Positions 8,848 through 18,496 are shown, counted from the stretch's first letter. The stretch is 64,000 bases of DNA from Paraburkholderia ginsengisoli NBRC 100965 (GCF_000739735.1 NZ_BBJF01000008.1:1-64000), one strand, 5' to 3'. Numbers and translations: made by a program. Notes: a model not told the origin generated them from the letters alone.

Positions 8848-9004
8848 CGCAGGGCAGCAATACCCAAGCCCACACGTGCAAGCGAAGAGAGCGTGCGACA
8901 CGCTCGCCACGAACGCTCGTTCAGTTTATTTTTTCTTTTTAAATCAATTAATTAAAAATAGGGCGCAAAGCTTTTAGACAGGTTCCTCAGGATCAAATAC
9001 GGGT

Positions 9005-9039
9005 TTTCCCTAGTGATGGACCGTGGTTTCCGCTAGAAT
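9005..9039 (+). promoter_or_regulatory. Candidate promoter with a TTTCCCTAG element
   Basis: TTTCCCTAG (9005-9013) lies 20 bp before a good -10, TAGAAT (9034-9039); no strong -35 is visible. The reverse complement CTAGGGAAA occurs again at 24972-24980 upstream of the DUF2957-type genes. This may be an activator-dependent promoter for the GNAT gene; the regulator is unknown. The preceding 8848-9000 is an AT-rich stretch with no gene. Confidence 0.35.
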
Positions 9040-9086
9040 CCGTTTTGCGGTGCACCAAGCCGCTCGATCAAAAGGAGAACCCGACC

Positions 9087-9755
9087 ATGAACATGATGCC
9101 CCCTCGCGCCGCAGAGCCGATCGTCCCGCACGATCACGCGTCGTTGCCAGCCGGTCGCGCACCTGCTCTGGTCCGTGAACTCACCGCTGTCGACCGCGAA
9201 CGGCTGCTGGCCCACTTTTTGGCACTCGACGAAGACGACCGCCTCTTGCGTTTCGGCCAGATCGTGCCGAACCACGTCATCGAAAACTACGTGCGCGCGA
9301 TCGACTTTACGCGCGACACCGTTTTCGGCGTGTTCAACAGCAAGCTGGAGCTCACCGGCGTCGGCCACCTCGCCTATCTGCCTGCCGAAGGCGACAAGCG
9401 CACCGCTGAATTTGGCGTGTCGGTACTCGAAAGCGTCCGTGGACAAGGTATCGGCTCGAAGCTTTTCGAGCGCGCCGCCATCCGCAGCCGCAACACGCAC
9501 GTCACGATGCTCTATATGCACTGCCTGTCGCGCAACTCAACGATGATGCACATCGCGAAGAAGGCCGGCATGAAGATCGAATACGCGTATGGCGAAGCAG
9601 ACGCCTATCTGACGCTTCCGCCGGCAGATCAAACGAGCATCATCGCCGAGATGTTGCAGGAGCAGGCCGCCGTGTTCGACTACGCGCTCAAGCGCCAGGC
9701 GCGCCAGGCGTCCAGGCTGTTCGAATCCTTCCTGCCGACGGCCGCCGCAGCCTGA
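9087..9755 (+). CDS. GNAT-family N-acetyltransferase
   Basis: A 222-residue protein. The start is the ATG at 9087, with AAAGGAG at 9071-9077. The GNAT fold is seen as the acetyl-CoA binding stretch SVLESVRGQGIGSKLFERAA (about 126-145, R/Q-x-x-G-x-G/A motif) and a downstream SRNSTMMHIAKKAGM segment. The substrate is unknown. It is monocistronic with its own promoter and terminator. Confidence 0.88.
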   Translation: MNMMPPRAAEPIVPHDHASLPAGRAPALVRELTAVDRERLLAHFLALDEDDRLLRFGQIVPNHVIENYVRAIDFTRDTVFGVFNSKLELTGVGHLAYLPAEGDKRTAEFGVSVLESVRGQGIGSKLFERAAIRSRNTHVTMLYMHCLSRNSTMMHIAKKAGMKIEYAYGEADAYLTLPPADQTSIIAEMLQEQAAVFDYALKRQARQASRLFESFLPTAAAA

Positions 9756-9780
9756 AAGCTGGGGATTCGGCGAAATGACC

Positions 9781-9811
9781 AAGGGCAGCCTCCCGGCTGC
9801 CCTTTTTGTTT
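9781..9811 (+). terminator. Terminator after the GNAT gene
   Basis: A 9-bp perfect stem, AGGGCAGCC (9782-9790) with GGCTGCCCT (9795-9803), a TCCC loop, then TTTTGTTTG. It also lies 46 bp from the end of the convergent Lrp gene. Confidence 0.9.
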
Positions 9812-9856
9812 GCTTCCACCTTCCGCTCGCGCCACCTCAGCGCGGAAGCTTCGCGC

Positions 9857-10354
9857 TCACAAGATCGGCAGTGCCGTTGTCTCCTTGAATTTCTCCAGCG
9901 AGAAGCTCGTTTTCACGTCGATCACCGAAGGATGGTGCAGCAACTGCTCCTGCACAAAGCGCGAAAAGTGCGCCATGTCTTCCACCTGGACGCGTAGCAG
10001 ATAATCCATGTCGCCGGTCATCGCGTGGCATCCAACCACCTCCGGCCACGCCTGGACCGCGGCGCGAAACAGATCCGCATGTGTGGCGTCGCCGCGCGGA
10101 CTGGGCGCCGAACCGCCACGTTTCTCCAGCCGCACGTTCACGTAGGCGAGCAAACCGAGACCGAGGCGCTCCGCATCCAGCAACGCGACATAGCCGCGAA
10201 TGATGCCGCTCTCTTCCAGCCGACGAATACGTCTCAAGCACGGACTGGGCGAGAGATTGATGCGCTCGGCAATCTCCTGATTCGACAGGCGACCATTCTC
10301 CTGAAGGATCGCCAGAATGCGTCTGTCGATTGCGTCGATTTCCACGTTGGCCAT
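9857..10354 (-). CDS. Lrp/AsnC-family transcriptional regulator
   Basis: A 165-residue protein with an N-terminal winged helix (about 6-60: IDRRILAILQENGRLSNQEI, then LSPSPCLRRIRRLEESGIIRGY) and a C-terminal RAM ligand-binding domain (CHAMTGDMDYLLRV about 115-128). It is divergent from hppD across 227 bp, which suggests that it controls hppD in response to an aromatic amino acid or its keto acid (inference). A GC-rich insertion about 81-90 (SAPSPRGDAT) interrupts the domain linker. Confidence 0.9.
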   Translation of the reverse strand: MANVEIDAIDRRILAILQENGRLSNQEIAERINLSPSPCLRRIRRLEESGIIRGYVALLDAERLGLGLLAYVNVRLEKRGGSAPSPRGDATHADLFRAAVQAWPEVVGCHAMTGDMDYLLRVQVEDMAHFSRFVQEQLLHHPSVIDVKTSFSLEKFKETTALPIL

Positions 10355-10532
10355 TTTCTGCCGTCCTATCGAACAACTGCGCTAGAAAATGGCTCAAGCG
10401 TACCGACGTGCGATTTAATTCGCAAGTTTCCGTCTCGGGCCGGACTTTACACTTGCGTCATTCGGTCGCATTCAATCGCCGATCCCGATTCGCGCAATCC
10501 GCCAGCGCACGTCAGCAACCATTTTGAATGGC

Positions 10533-10565
10533 ACCAGAGTCAGGCGCGCAAACGCCGACTCCGGT
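10533..10565 (+). repeat. Hairpin repeat 3 upstream of hppD
   Basis: Arms 10533-10541 (ACCAGAGTC) and 10557-10565 (GACTCCGGT) pair with one mismatch. GGCG (10543-10546) pairs with CGCC (10553-10556) beyond a bulged A. It is followed by CGACA, the ribosome site GGAG (10571-10574) and the ATG at 10582, the same arrangement as the element before paaB. It may act as an RNA-level control or stabilising 5' hairpin. Confidence 0.65.
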
Positions 10566-10581
10566 CGACAGGAGACAGACA

Positions 10582-11679
10582 ATGCAGGTTTCAACCTGGG
10601 ACAACCCGGTCGGTACCGACGGCTTCGAATTCATCGAGTACACCGCCCCGGATCCGAAGGCGCTAGGCAGGCTGTTCGAGCAGATGGGCTTCACGGCGGT
10701 CGCGCGGCATCGTCATAAAGACGTGACGCTGTATCGCCAGGGCGACATCAACTTCATCGTCAACGGCGAGCAGGATTCGTTCGCGCAACGCTTCGCGCGG
10801 CAGCACGGCCCGTCGATCTGCGCGATCGCGTTCCGCGTGCAGGACGCGGCCAAGGCCTATAAGCAGGCACTGGAAAAAGGCGCATGGGGCTTCGATAACA
10901 AGACCGGTCCGATGGAGCTGAACATCCCCGCGATCAAGGGTATCGGCGACTCGCTGATCTACTTCGTCGACCGCTGGCGCGGCAAGAACGGCGCGCAGCC
11001 GAACAGCATCGGCAATATCGACATTTACGACGTCGACTTCGAACCCATTGCCGGCGCGAACCCGAATCCGGTCGGCCACGGCCTGACCTATATCGATCAC
11101 CTGACGCACAACGTGCATCGCGGCCGCATGCAGGAGTGGGCGGAGTTTTACGAGCGCCTGTTCAACTTCCGCGAAGTGCGTTACTTCGATATCGAAGGCA
11201 AGGTCACGGGAGTGAAGTCGAAGGCAATGACTTCGCCGTGCGGCAAGATCCGGATTCCGATCAACGAAGAAGGATCGGAAACGGCCGGCCAGATCCAGGA
11301 ATATCTCGACGCGTATCACGGCGAAGGCATTCAGCACATCGCGCTTGGAAGCAACGACATCTACCGTACGGTGGACGGCTTGCGCGGAGCGAACATTTCG
11401 TTGCTCGACACGATCGACACGTATTACGAGCTGGTCGATCGCCGAGTACCGAATCATGGCGAGCCGCTCGACGAACTGAAGAAGCGCAAAATCCTGATCG
11501 ACGGCGCGCCGGAAGATCTGCTCTTGCAGATCTTCACCGAAACCCAGATTGGCCCGATCTTCTTCGAGATCATTCAGCGCAAGGGCAACCAAGGCTTCGG
11601 CGAGGGCAACTTCAAGGCGCTGTTCGAATCGATCGAACTCGATCAGATTCGCCGCGGCGTGGTGCAGGACAAGGCCTGA
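10582..11679 (+). CDS. hppD: 4-hydroxyphenylpyruvate dioxygenase
   Basis: A 365-residue iron(II) dioxygenase that converts 4-hydroxyphenylpyruvate to homogentisate in tyrosine and phenylalanine breakdown. Two vicinal-oxygen-chelate domains are present. The three metal ligands are His about 173 (YIDHLTHNV), His about 252 (GIQHIALGS) and Glu about 329 (IFFEIIQRKG), and the C-terminal GFGEGNFKALFESIE is the family's gating helix. The start at 10582 has an upstream AGGAG; an in-frame ATG at 10528 runs through the hairpin and is rejected. It ends in a strong terminator. Confidence 0.97.
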   Translation: MQVSTWDNPVGTDGFEFIEYTAPDPKALGRLFEQMGFTAVARHRHKDVTLYRQGDINFIVNGEQDSFAQRFARQHGPSICAIAFRVQDAAKAYKQALEKGAWGFDNKTGPMELNIPAIKGIGDSLIYFVDRWRGKNGAQPNSIGNIDIYDVDFEPIAGANPNPVGHGLTYIDHLTHNVHRGRMQEWAEFYERLFNFREVRYFDIEGKVTGVKSKAMTSPCGKIRIPINEEGSETAGQIQEYLDAYHGEGIQHIALGSNDIYRTVDGLRGANISLLDTIDTYYELVDRRVPNHGEPLDELKKRKILIDGAPEDLLLQIFTETQIGPIFFEIIQRKGNQGFGEGNFKALFESIELDQIRRGVVQDKA

Positions 11680-11710
11680 CGATCGCGCGAAAGAGTCGCC
11701 AGATAGCCAG

Positions 11711-11758
11711 GCAAATGAAAAGGGCGAGGATCGCAAGATCCTCGCCCTTTTCATTTGC
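11711..11758. terminator. Long bidirectional terminator after hppD
   Basis: A perfect 22-bp inverted repeat (11711-11732 with 11737-11758) around a GCAA loop. The stem contains AAAA on one side and TTTT on the other, so it can end transcripts from both hppD (+) and the convergent small gene at 11830-12030 (-). Confidence 0.92.
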
Positions 11759-11829
11759 GTCGTTGCCTCGAGTGAAACTCAGACGAGACAACAGCCGGTT
11801 ATCAACAGACGTACCGCTTCAACGGCACA

Positions 11830-12030
11830 TCACGAATTCTGATTTTCCTCGTCTGCCTTCGAGGATCGCGTGACGCGGTTCATGGCGATACGTGCGGGCG
11901 CAACTTGCGCCGTCCGGCTCACCGCATTCGAGAGCGCCCCTGCGCTACCCGGATTCGAGCGCACGGGTGCGCTCATTGCGAAAAATGCCGCTGAGACCAT
12001 CAGGAAGGTCTGAATGTTTCTAGTGTTCAT
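11830..12030 (-). CDS. Small secreted protein of unknown function
   Basis: A 66-residue product starting MNTRNIQTFLMVSAAFFAMS with a signal peptide (cleavage likely near MSAPVRS) and a short polar mature part ending in an acidic stretch KADEENQNS. The start is the ATG at 12030, with a clear AAAAGGAG ribosome site upstream; a longer in-frame start is unnecessary. No domain is recognised. It converges on hppD and shares the long bidirectional terminator. Confidence 0.65.
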   Translation of the reverse strand: MNTRNIQTFLMVSAAFFAMSAPVRSNPGSAGALSNAVSRTAQVAPARIAMNRVTRSSKADEENQNS

Positions 12031-12235
12031 GCGTACTCCTTTTCTAACTGCCCTGTTGTCCTGAAGCTCCACCGAATGCGGAGCGTTACGTAGACATTGC
12101 TCACAGGTGGGGGTTAGACAGGGATTTGATCTGCGGTTCCGTGAATTTGTAGCTTTTACAGCTTGTTACAGCTCACCTCACGGCACGGCTCGATATAAAT
12201 ACAGAACGCATGGAAGGCGCCGACGCCTCCGCGCG

Positions 12236-12259
12236 AAACCCGTGGCAGCACGGGTTTTT
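12236..12259 (+). terminator. Leader hairpin with U-run upstream of the indolepyruvate oxidoreductase gene
   Basis: AAACCCGTG (12236-12244) pairs with CACGGGTTT (12249-12257), followed by TT, so the element has the form of an intrinsic terminator. It lies about 140 bp upstream of the large oxidoreductase start and about 40 bp after TATAAAT (near 12194), a possible -10. It could be an attenuator or end a short leader RNA. The rest of 12031-12399 shows no other gene I can support. Confidence 0.5.
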
Positions 12260-12399
12260 GGCAAGCTGCGGCGGGTTTCCACCAGTGCTACCATCGCTTA
12301 AAAGACGTCAATATGACGGCCCCGGCCCTTCGCATTCACAAGATGCCACGGCCCAAAAAAAGTTTTGGTGATCCCAAACTGAGTGGAGGAGTACACATA

Positions 12400-15300
12400 A
12401 TGAATGCCCCGCTAGACGCAGGCCAGCGAGCCTCGCTTGAAGCTGCGTTGTCTTCCGTCACGCTCGACGACAAATACACCCTCGAACGCGGCCGCGCGTA
12501 TATGAGCGGCATCCAGGCGCTGGTGCGTCTGCCGATGCTGCAACAGGAACGCGACAAGGCTGCCGGGCTCAATACGGCCGGCTTCATCTCCGGCTACCGT
12601 GGATCGCCACTCGGCGGACTCGATCAATCCCTGTGGAAGGCGAAACAGCATCTCGCCGCGCATCAGGTCGTGTTCCAGCCCGGCGTCAACGAAGACCTCG
12701 CGGCGACCGCCGTCTGGGGTTCGCAGCAAGTCAACCTGTACCCGAGCGCCAAATACGACGGCGTGTTCTCGATGTGGTACGGCAAAGGCCCCGGCGTCGA
12801 CCGCAGCGGTGACGTCTTCAAGCACGGCAACTCGGCCGGCTCGTCGCGGCATGGCGGCGTACTCGTGCTCGCCGGCGATGACCACGCGGCCAAATCGTCG
12901 ACACTCGCGCATCAGTCCGAACACATCTTCAAGGCGTGCGGCCTGCCGGTGCTGTTTCCGTCGAACGTGCAGGAATATCTCGACTTCGGTCTGCACGGCT
13001 GGGCGATGAGCCGCTACTCCGGCCTCTGGGTTGCGATGAAGTGCGTGACCGACGTGGTCGAGTCGTCCGCTTCGGTGGATATCGATCCGCACCGCACGAA
13101 GATCATTCTGCCGGAAGACTTCGCGATGCCCGAGGGCGGCCTGAATATCCGCTGGCCCGATCCGCCGCTGGTGCAGGAAGCGCGTCTGCTCGACTACAAG
13201 TGGTACGCCGCGCTCGCCTACGTGCGCGCGAACAAGCTGGATCGCGTCGAAATCGATTCGCCGCATGCGCGCTTCGGCATCATGACCGGCGGCAAGGCCT
13301 ATCTCGACGTGCGCCAGGCACTGACCGACCTCGGTCTCGATGACGAAACCTGTGCGCGCATCGGCATCCGGCTCTACAAGGTCGGCTGCGTATGGCCGCT
13401 CGAGGCGCAAGGCGCGCATAGCTTTGCGAAGGGTCTCGACGAGATCCTGGTGGTCGAAGAGAAACGCCAGATTCTCGAATACGCGATCAAGGAAGAGCTG
13501 TATAACTGGCCCGATGCGCAGCGCCCGCGCGTGTTCGGCAAGTTCGACGAGAAAGACGGCGCGGGCGGCGAATGGTCCGTGCCGATGGGCAACTGGCTGC
13601 TGCCCGCGCACTACGAGCTATCGCCGGCGATCATCGCGAAGGCGATCGCGACGCGGCTCGACAAGTTCGATCTGCCGTCGGACGTGCGCGCGCGCATCGC
13701 GACACGCATCGCCGTGATCGAAGCGAAGGAAAAGGCGCTCGCGCGTCCGCGCGTCGAAGCCGAGCGCAAGCCGTGGTTCTGCTCGGGCTGCCCGCACAAC
13801 ACGTCGACGAATGTGCCGGAAGGTTCGCGCGCGATGGCCGGCATCGGCTGCCACTACATGACCGTGTGGATGGACCGCAGCACCAGCACGTTCAGCCAGA
13901 TGGGCGGCGAAGGCGTCGCGTGGATCGGCCAGGCGCCGTTCACCAACGACAAGCACGTGTTCGCCAATCTCGGCGACGGCACTTACTTCCACTCGGGCCT
14001 GCTGGCGATTCGCGCGGCGATCGCGTCGAAAGCGAACATCACCTACAAGCTGCTGTACAACGACGCGGTCGCGATGACGGGCGGCCAGCCGGTCGACGGC
14101 GTGCTCACCGTGCCGCAGATCACGCATCAGCTCGCCGCCGAAGGCGCGACGAAAATCGTGATCGTCACTGACGAGCCGGAGAAGTACTCGGGCAACGTCG
14201 GCCTCGCGCCGGGCATCGACATCCACCATCGCGACAAGCTCGACGAAGTGCAGCGTCAGCTGCGCGAATTGCCTGGCACCACGATCCTGATCTACGACCA
14301 GACCTGCGCGACCGAGAAGCGTCGTCGCAGGAAACGCGGCACGTATCCGGACCCGGCGCGGCGCGTCGTGATCAACGAAGCGGTGTGCGAAGGCTGCGGC
14401 GATTGCTCGGTGAAGTCGAACTGTCTGTCGGTCGAGCCGCTCGACACCGAGTACGGCACCAAGCGCCAGATCAACCAGTCAACCTGCAACAAGGACTTCT
14501 CGTGCGTGAACGGCTTCTGCCCGAGCTTCGTCTCCGTTGAAGGCGGTCAGTTGCGCAAGCCAAAGGCTGCTTCGGGCGTCGCCGGCGACGCGATGCCGCC
14601 AGTGCCGGAACCGGAACTGCCGTCGATCGACCGTCCTTACGGCGTGCTGGTCACGGGCGTCGGCGGCACGGGCGTGGTGACGATCGGCGCGCTGCTCGGC
14701 ATGGCCGCGCATCTGGAGAACAAGGGCGTCACCGTGCTCGACGTCACCGGCCTCGCGCAAAAAGGCGGCGCCGTGATGAGCCACGTGCAGATCGCGACGA
14801 ACCCGGCCGACATCCACGCGACGCGTATCGCAATGGGCGAAGCGAGCCTCGTGATCGGCTGCGATGCGATCGTCACCGCGAGCGACGAATGCGTGTCGCG
14901 GATGCAGGCGGGCCACACGCGCGTGGTGCTGAACAGCGCGCACACGCCGACCGCCGAACTCATCAAGAATCCGAACTGGCGTTTCCCGGGCAGCAGCACG
15001 GAAGCCGACGTGCGGGCCGGCGCGGGCGACGACGGTGTCGATACGGTCGACGCGAATCACTTCGCGGTCGCGTTGCTCGGCGATGCGATCTACACGAACC
15101 CGTTCGTGCTCGGCTACGCGTGGCAGCGCGGCTGGGTGCCGCTGACGTATCAATCGCTGATGCGTGCGATCGAGTTGAACAACGTGCAGATCGAGAAGAA
15201 TCGCGCGGCCTTCGAATGGGGCCGCCGCGCCGCGCATGATCTCGCCGCGCTGCGCAAGCTCGTGCAAGCGCAGGGACGCGGCGCCGCTGCGGAAACGGCG

Positions 15301-15999
15301 AGCAGCAAGATCATCGCGCTGCATACGCCGAAGGCGCTCGACACGCTGATCGACAAGCGCGCCGACTACCTCGCCGCCTGGCAAAACCGCGCGTATGCCG
15401 AGCGTTATCGCGCGCTGGTGTCGGAAGTGCGGAACGCGGAAGCCGCGCTCGATTCGATCGACAGCCAGTTGCCGCTGACCGAAGCGGTCGCGAAGAATCT
15501 GCACAAGCTGATGGCGTACAAGGATGAGTACGAAGTCGCGCGTCTGTACAGCGATCCGGCGTTCATCGAAAAGCTGAAGGCAAGTTTCGAGGGCGACTGG
15601 AAGCTGCACATTCACCTTGCGCCGCCGACGTTTTCGAAGAAGGATGCTCAGGGTCATCTGGTGAAAAAGAAGTACGGCCCGTGGGTTTTCAGCGCGATGC
15701 ATGTGCTCGCCAAATTCAAGTTCCTGCGCGGCACCGCGCTCGACGTGTTCGGCAAGACGGAGGAGCGTCGTACCGAACGCGCGTTGATCGGCGAATACGA
15801 GGCGCTGGTGCGTGAACTGATCGGCGGACTGAGCACGCAGAACCGCGAGTTGGCGATTGAGCTGGCGAATCTGCCGGACGGCATCCGCGGTTATGGCCAC
15901 GTGAAGGAAAACAACCTGAAGGGCGTGCGGATCAAGTGGAACGAGTTGTTGACGCGCTGGCGCTCGCCCGAGGCGGGCAAGACGCAACACGCGGCGTGA
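12400..15999 (+). CDS. Fused indolepyruvate:ferredoxin oxidoreductase
   Basis: A 1199-residue protein combining the alpha and beta functions of indolepyruvate ferredoxin oxidoreductase. It oxidatively decarboxylates aryl pyruvates to aryl-acetyl-CoA, with ferredoxin or a similar acceptor taking the electrons. The N-terminal thiamine-enzyme part shows GYRGSPLGG; CSGCPHNTS begins at Cys about 461; a cluster-type CEGCGDCSVKSNC begins about 663; and the gamma-like domain begins GVLVTGVGGTGVV about 748. The start is the ATG at 12400 with TGGAGGA at 12384-12390. It could supply phenylacetyl-CoA to the paa pathway from phenylpyruvate (inference). Confidence 0.92.
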   Translation: MNAPLDAGQRASLEAALSSVTLDDKYTLERGRAYMSGIQALVRLPMLQQERDKAAGLNTAGFISGYRGSPLGGLDQSLWKAKQHLAAHQVVFQPGVNEDLAATAVWGSQQVNLYPSAKYDGVFSMWYGKGPGVDRSGDVFKHGNSAGSSRHGGVLVLAGDDHAAKSSTLAHQSEHIFKACGLPVLFPSNVQEYLDFGLHGWAMSRYSGLWVAMKCVTDVVESSASVDIDPHRTKIILPEDFAMPEGGLNIRWPDPPLVQEARLLDYKWYAALAYVRANKLDRVEIDSPHARFGIMTGGKAYLDVRQALTDLGLDDETCARIGIRLYKVGCVWPLEAQGAHSFAKGLDEILVVEEKRQILEYAIKEELYNWPDAQRPRVFGKFDEKDGAGGEWSVPMGNWLLPAHYELSPAIIAKAIATRLDKFDLPSDVRARIATRIAVIEAKEKALARPRVEAERKPWFCSGCPHNTSTNVPEGSRAMAGIGCHYMTVWMDRSTSTFSQMGGEGVAWIGQAPFTNDKHVFANLGDGTYFHSGLLAIRAAIASKANITYKLLYNDAVAMTGGQPVDGVLTVPQITHQLAAEGATKIVIVTDEPEKYSGNVGLAPGIDIHHRDKLDEVQRQLRELPGTTILIYDQTCATEKRRRRKRGTYPDPARRVVINEAVCEGCGDCSVKSNCLSVEPLDTEYGTKRQINQSTCNKDFSCVNGFCPSFVSVEGGQLRKPKAASGVAGDAMPPVPEPELPSIDRPYGVLVTGVGGTGVVTIGALLGMAAHLENKGVTVLDVTGLAQKGGAVMSHVQIATNPADIHATRIAMGEASLVIGCDAIVTASDECVSRMQAGHTRVVLNSAHTPTAELIKNPNWRFPGSSTEADVRAGAGDDGVDTVDANHFAVALLGDAIYTNPFVLGYAWQRGWVPLTYQSLMRAIELNNVQIEKNRAAFEWGRRAAHDLAALRKLVQAQGRGAAAETASSKIIALHTPKALDTLIDKRADYLAAWQNRAYAERYRALVSEVRNAEAALDSIDSQLPLTEAVAKNLHKLMAYKDEYEVARLYSDPAFIEKLKASFEGDWKLHIHLAPPTFSKKDAQGHLVKKKYGPWVFSAMHVLAKFKFLRGTALDVFGKTEERRTERALIGEYEALVRELIGGLSTQNRELAIELANLPDGIRGYGHVKENNLKGVRIKWNELLTRWRSPEAGKTQHAA

Positions 16000-16067
16000 G
16001 CGTTCCAGCGTGAGCCTGATGGCTTGACCGGTTCATCGGTTCATCAGCGCTCGGGGCATAAGTGACA

Positions 16068-16101
16068 AAGGCGGCGGTCCTCGCGGACTGCCGCCTTTTT
16101 T
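16068..16101 (+). terminator. Terminator after the indolepyruvate oxidoreductase gene
   Basis: AAGGCGGCGGTCC (16068-16080) pairs with GGACTGCCGCCTT (16085-16097) with one G-T pair and a TCGC loop, followed by a T-run. Confidence 0.9.
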
Positions 16102-16109
16102 GCGTGCTA

Positions 16110-16143
16110 TAAAAAATGCCACGAAATCACTTCCGTGGCATTT
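16110..16143 (-). terminator. Terminator of maeB
   Basis: A 10-bp stem (16114-16123 with 16134-16143, AAATGCCACG/CGTGGCATTT). The A-run at 16111-16116 is the U-run of a minus-strand transcript. It lies 71 bp beyond the maeB stop and back to back with the terminator of the convergent gene. Confidence 0.88.
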
Positions 16144-16213
16144 CTCTCTTCGGCCGGCGGCGTCGCATGCATTGCGTGCAAGCGACGCCGCTCGCATCAT
16201 CAAGCCATTCGCA

Positions 16214-18496
16214 TTACTTCGCGTTCACCGGCTTGCGTGCGTTGGCCGACGCGACCGCCGTCATGTTGATGATCCGGCGCACGGTCGCAGCCGGCGTCAG
16301 AACGTGCACCGGCTTTTCCGCGCCGAGCAGGAACGGACCCACCGTCACGCCTTCGCCGCCGACCATCTTCAGCAGGTTGTACGCGATGTTTGCCGCTTCG
16401 ACGTTCGGCATGATCAGCAGGTTCGCTTCGCCGCTCAGCGTCGTGCCGGGGAACGCGGCCTTGCGGACCACTTCAGACAACGCCGCGTCGCCGTGCATCT
16501 CGCCGTCGATCTCGAGCGTCGGTGCTCGTTCGGCAATCAGCTTGCGAGCCGCGGCCATACGTTGCGACGACGACGACGGCGCACTGCCGAAGTTCGAGTT
16601 CGACAGCAACGCGACCTTCGGCGTGATACCGAACTTCTCGATTTCACCTGCGGCCAGCATCGTCATGTCGGCGAGCTGTTCGGCGGTCGGCGTTTCGTTC
16701 ACGTACGTGTCGCAGATGAACAGATTGCGGCCCGGCAGCATCAGCAGATTCATCGCGGCGAAGTTCTGCACGTTGTCCGCCTTGCCCAGCACCTGCTCGA
16801 TAAACTTCAGGTGCGTGTGGTACTGGCCGATCATCCCGCAGATCATGCCGTCGGCTTCGCCGAGGCGCACGAGGATCGCGCCGATCAGCGTGTTGAACTT
16901 GCGCATCGCGGCCTTCGCGACGTCCGGCGTCACGCCTTCGCGCGCGCCGAGTTCGTGATACGCCTGCCAGCATTTCTGATAGCGCGGATCGTCTTCCGGA
17001 TCGACGATCTCGACGTCTTCGCCGCACTTCAACTTCGAGCCCATCTTCTTCAGACGCATCTCGATCACCGACGGACGACCCACCAGAATCGGCTTGGCGA
17101 TCTTTTCCAGCAGCACGAATTGCGCGGCGCGCAGCACGCGCTCGTCTTCACCTTCGGCGAACACGATGCGCGCCGGCTCCGACTTCGCCGCCGCGAACAC
17201 CGGACGCATCACCATGCCCGTGCGATAGACGGTCGTGCCGAGTTCTTCGCGGTACGCGTCCATATCTTTGATCGGACGGGTCGCGACGCCCGAATCCATC
17301 GCCGCTTGCGCGACGGCCGGCGCGATCTTGATGATCAGGCGCGGATCGAACGGCTTCGGAATCAGGTATTCCGGGCCGAATTCGAGCGAGTGGCCTTCGT
17401 ACGCCTTCGCGACTTCATCGCCCTGATCGGTTTCTTCGGCGAGTTCGGCAATCGCGCGCACGCACGCGAGCTTCATTTCTTCCGTGATCGTGGTCGCGCC
17501 GACATCGAGCGCGCCGCGGAAGATGAACGGGAAGCACAGCACGTTGTTGACCTGGTTCGGATAGTCCGAACGGCCGGTCGCGATGATGCAGTCCGGGCGA
17601 ACCTTCTTCGCGTCTTCCGGGCGGATTTCCGGCTCCGGATTCGCGAGCGCGAGAATCAGCGGCTGGGTGCCCATTTCGGCGACCATCTCCGGCTTCAGCA
17701 CGCCTGCGCTCGAGCAGCCGAGGAACACGTCGGCGCCGCGGATCGCGTCGGCGAGCGTGCGCGCTTCGGTGTTCGCCGCGTAACGTTCCTTCGACGGATC
17801 GAGGTTGCCGCGACCTTCGTAGATCACGCCCTTGGAGTCGGTGACGAGAATGTTCTTCTTCGACAGACCCAGGTTCACCAGCAGATCCAGACACGCGATA
17901 GCCGCCGCGCCCGCGCCCGAACACACCAGCTTCACTTCGTCGAGCTTCTTGCCGACCACTTTCAGGCCGTTCAGGATTGCCGCCGATGCGATGATCGCGG
18001 TGCCGTGCTGATCGTCGTGGAAGACCGGAATCTTCATGCGCTCGCGCAGCTTCTTCTCGATGTAGAAGCACTCGGGCGCCTTGATGTCTTCGAGGTTGAT
18101 GCCGCCGAGCGTCGGCTCGAGCATCGCGATCGCTTCGACCAGCTTGTCCGGATCGGATTCGTTCAGTTCGATGTCGAACACGTCGATGCCCGCGAACTTC
18201 TTGAACAGACAACCCTTGCCTTCCATCACCGGCTTCGCGGCGAGCGGGCCGATGTTGCCGAGGCCGAGCACGGCCGTGCCGTTCGTGATCACGCCGACGA
18301 GGTTGCCGCGCGACGTGTACTTCTGCGCGTCGAGCGGTTCGTCGTAGATCGCCATGCAGGCTGCGGCGACACCCGGCGAATACGCGAGCGACAGATCGAG
18401 CTGGTTCGACAGGGGCTTGGTGGGCGTAACCGAAATCTTGCCGGGTTTCGGATTCTGGTGGTATGCGAGAGCGCTTTGCTTAAGTTGTTCGTCCAT
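16214..18496 (-). CDS. maeB: NADP-dependent malic enzyme, hybrid MaeB type
   Basis: A 760-residue protein that decarboxylates malate to pyruvate with NADP reduction. The N-terminal malic domain (about 1-430) includes LSLAYSPGVAAACMAI, the metal/malate region FHDDQHGTAII and the nucleotide motif VCSGAGAAAIACLDLL. The C-terminal half (about 430-760) is the phosphotransacetylase-like domain of long MaeB proteins (FAEGEDERVLRAAQ), usually regulatory and without transacetylase activity. The start MDEQLKQSALAYHQ at 18496 matches the family; an upstream in-frame start at 18559 is not needed. Confidence 0.95.
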   Translation of the reverse strand: MDEQLKQSALAYHQNPKPGKISVTPTKPLSNQLDLSLAYSPGVAAACMAIYDEPLDAQKYTSRGNLVGVITNGTAVLGLGNIGPLAAKPVMEGKGCLFKKFAGIDVFDIELNESDPDKLVEAIAMLEPTLGGINLEDIKAPECFYIEKKLRERMKIPVFHDDQHGTAIIASAAILNGLKVVGKKLDEVKLVCSGAGAAAIACLDLLVNLGLSKKNILVTDSKGVIYEGRGNLDPSKERYAANTEARTLADAIRGADVFLGCSSAGVLKPEMVAEMGTQPLILALANPEPEIRPEDAKKVRPDCIIATGRSDYPNQVNNVLCFPFIFRGALDVGATTITEEMKLACVRAIAELAEETDQGDEVAKAYEGHSLEFGPEYLIPKPFDPRLIIKIAPAVAQAAMDSGVATRPIKDMDAYREELGTTVYRTGMVMRPVFAAAKSEPARIVFAEGEDERVLRAAQFVLLEKIAKPILVGRPSVIEMRLKKMGSKLKCGEDVEIVDPEDDPRYQKCWQAYHELGAREGVTPDVAKAAMRKFNTLIGAILVRLGEADGMICGMIGQYHTHLKFIEQVLGKADNVQNFAAMNLLMLPGRNLFICDTYVNETPTAEQLADMTMLAAGEIEKFGITPKVALLSNSNFGSAPSSSSQRMAAARKLIAERAPTLEIDGEMHGDAALSEVVRKAAFPGTTLSGEANLLIMPNVEAANIAYNLLKMVGGEGVTVGPFLLGAEKPVHVLTPAATVRRIINMTAVASANARKPVNAK

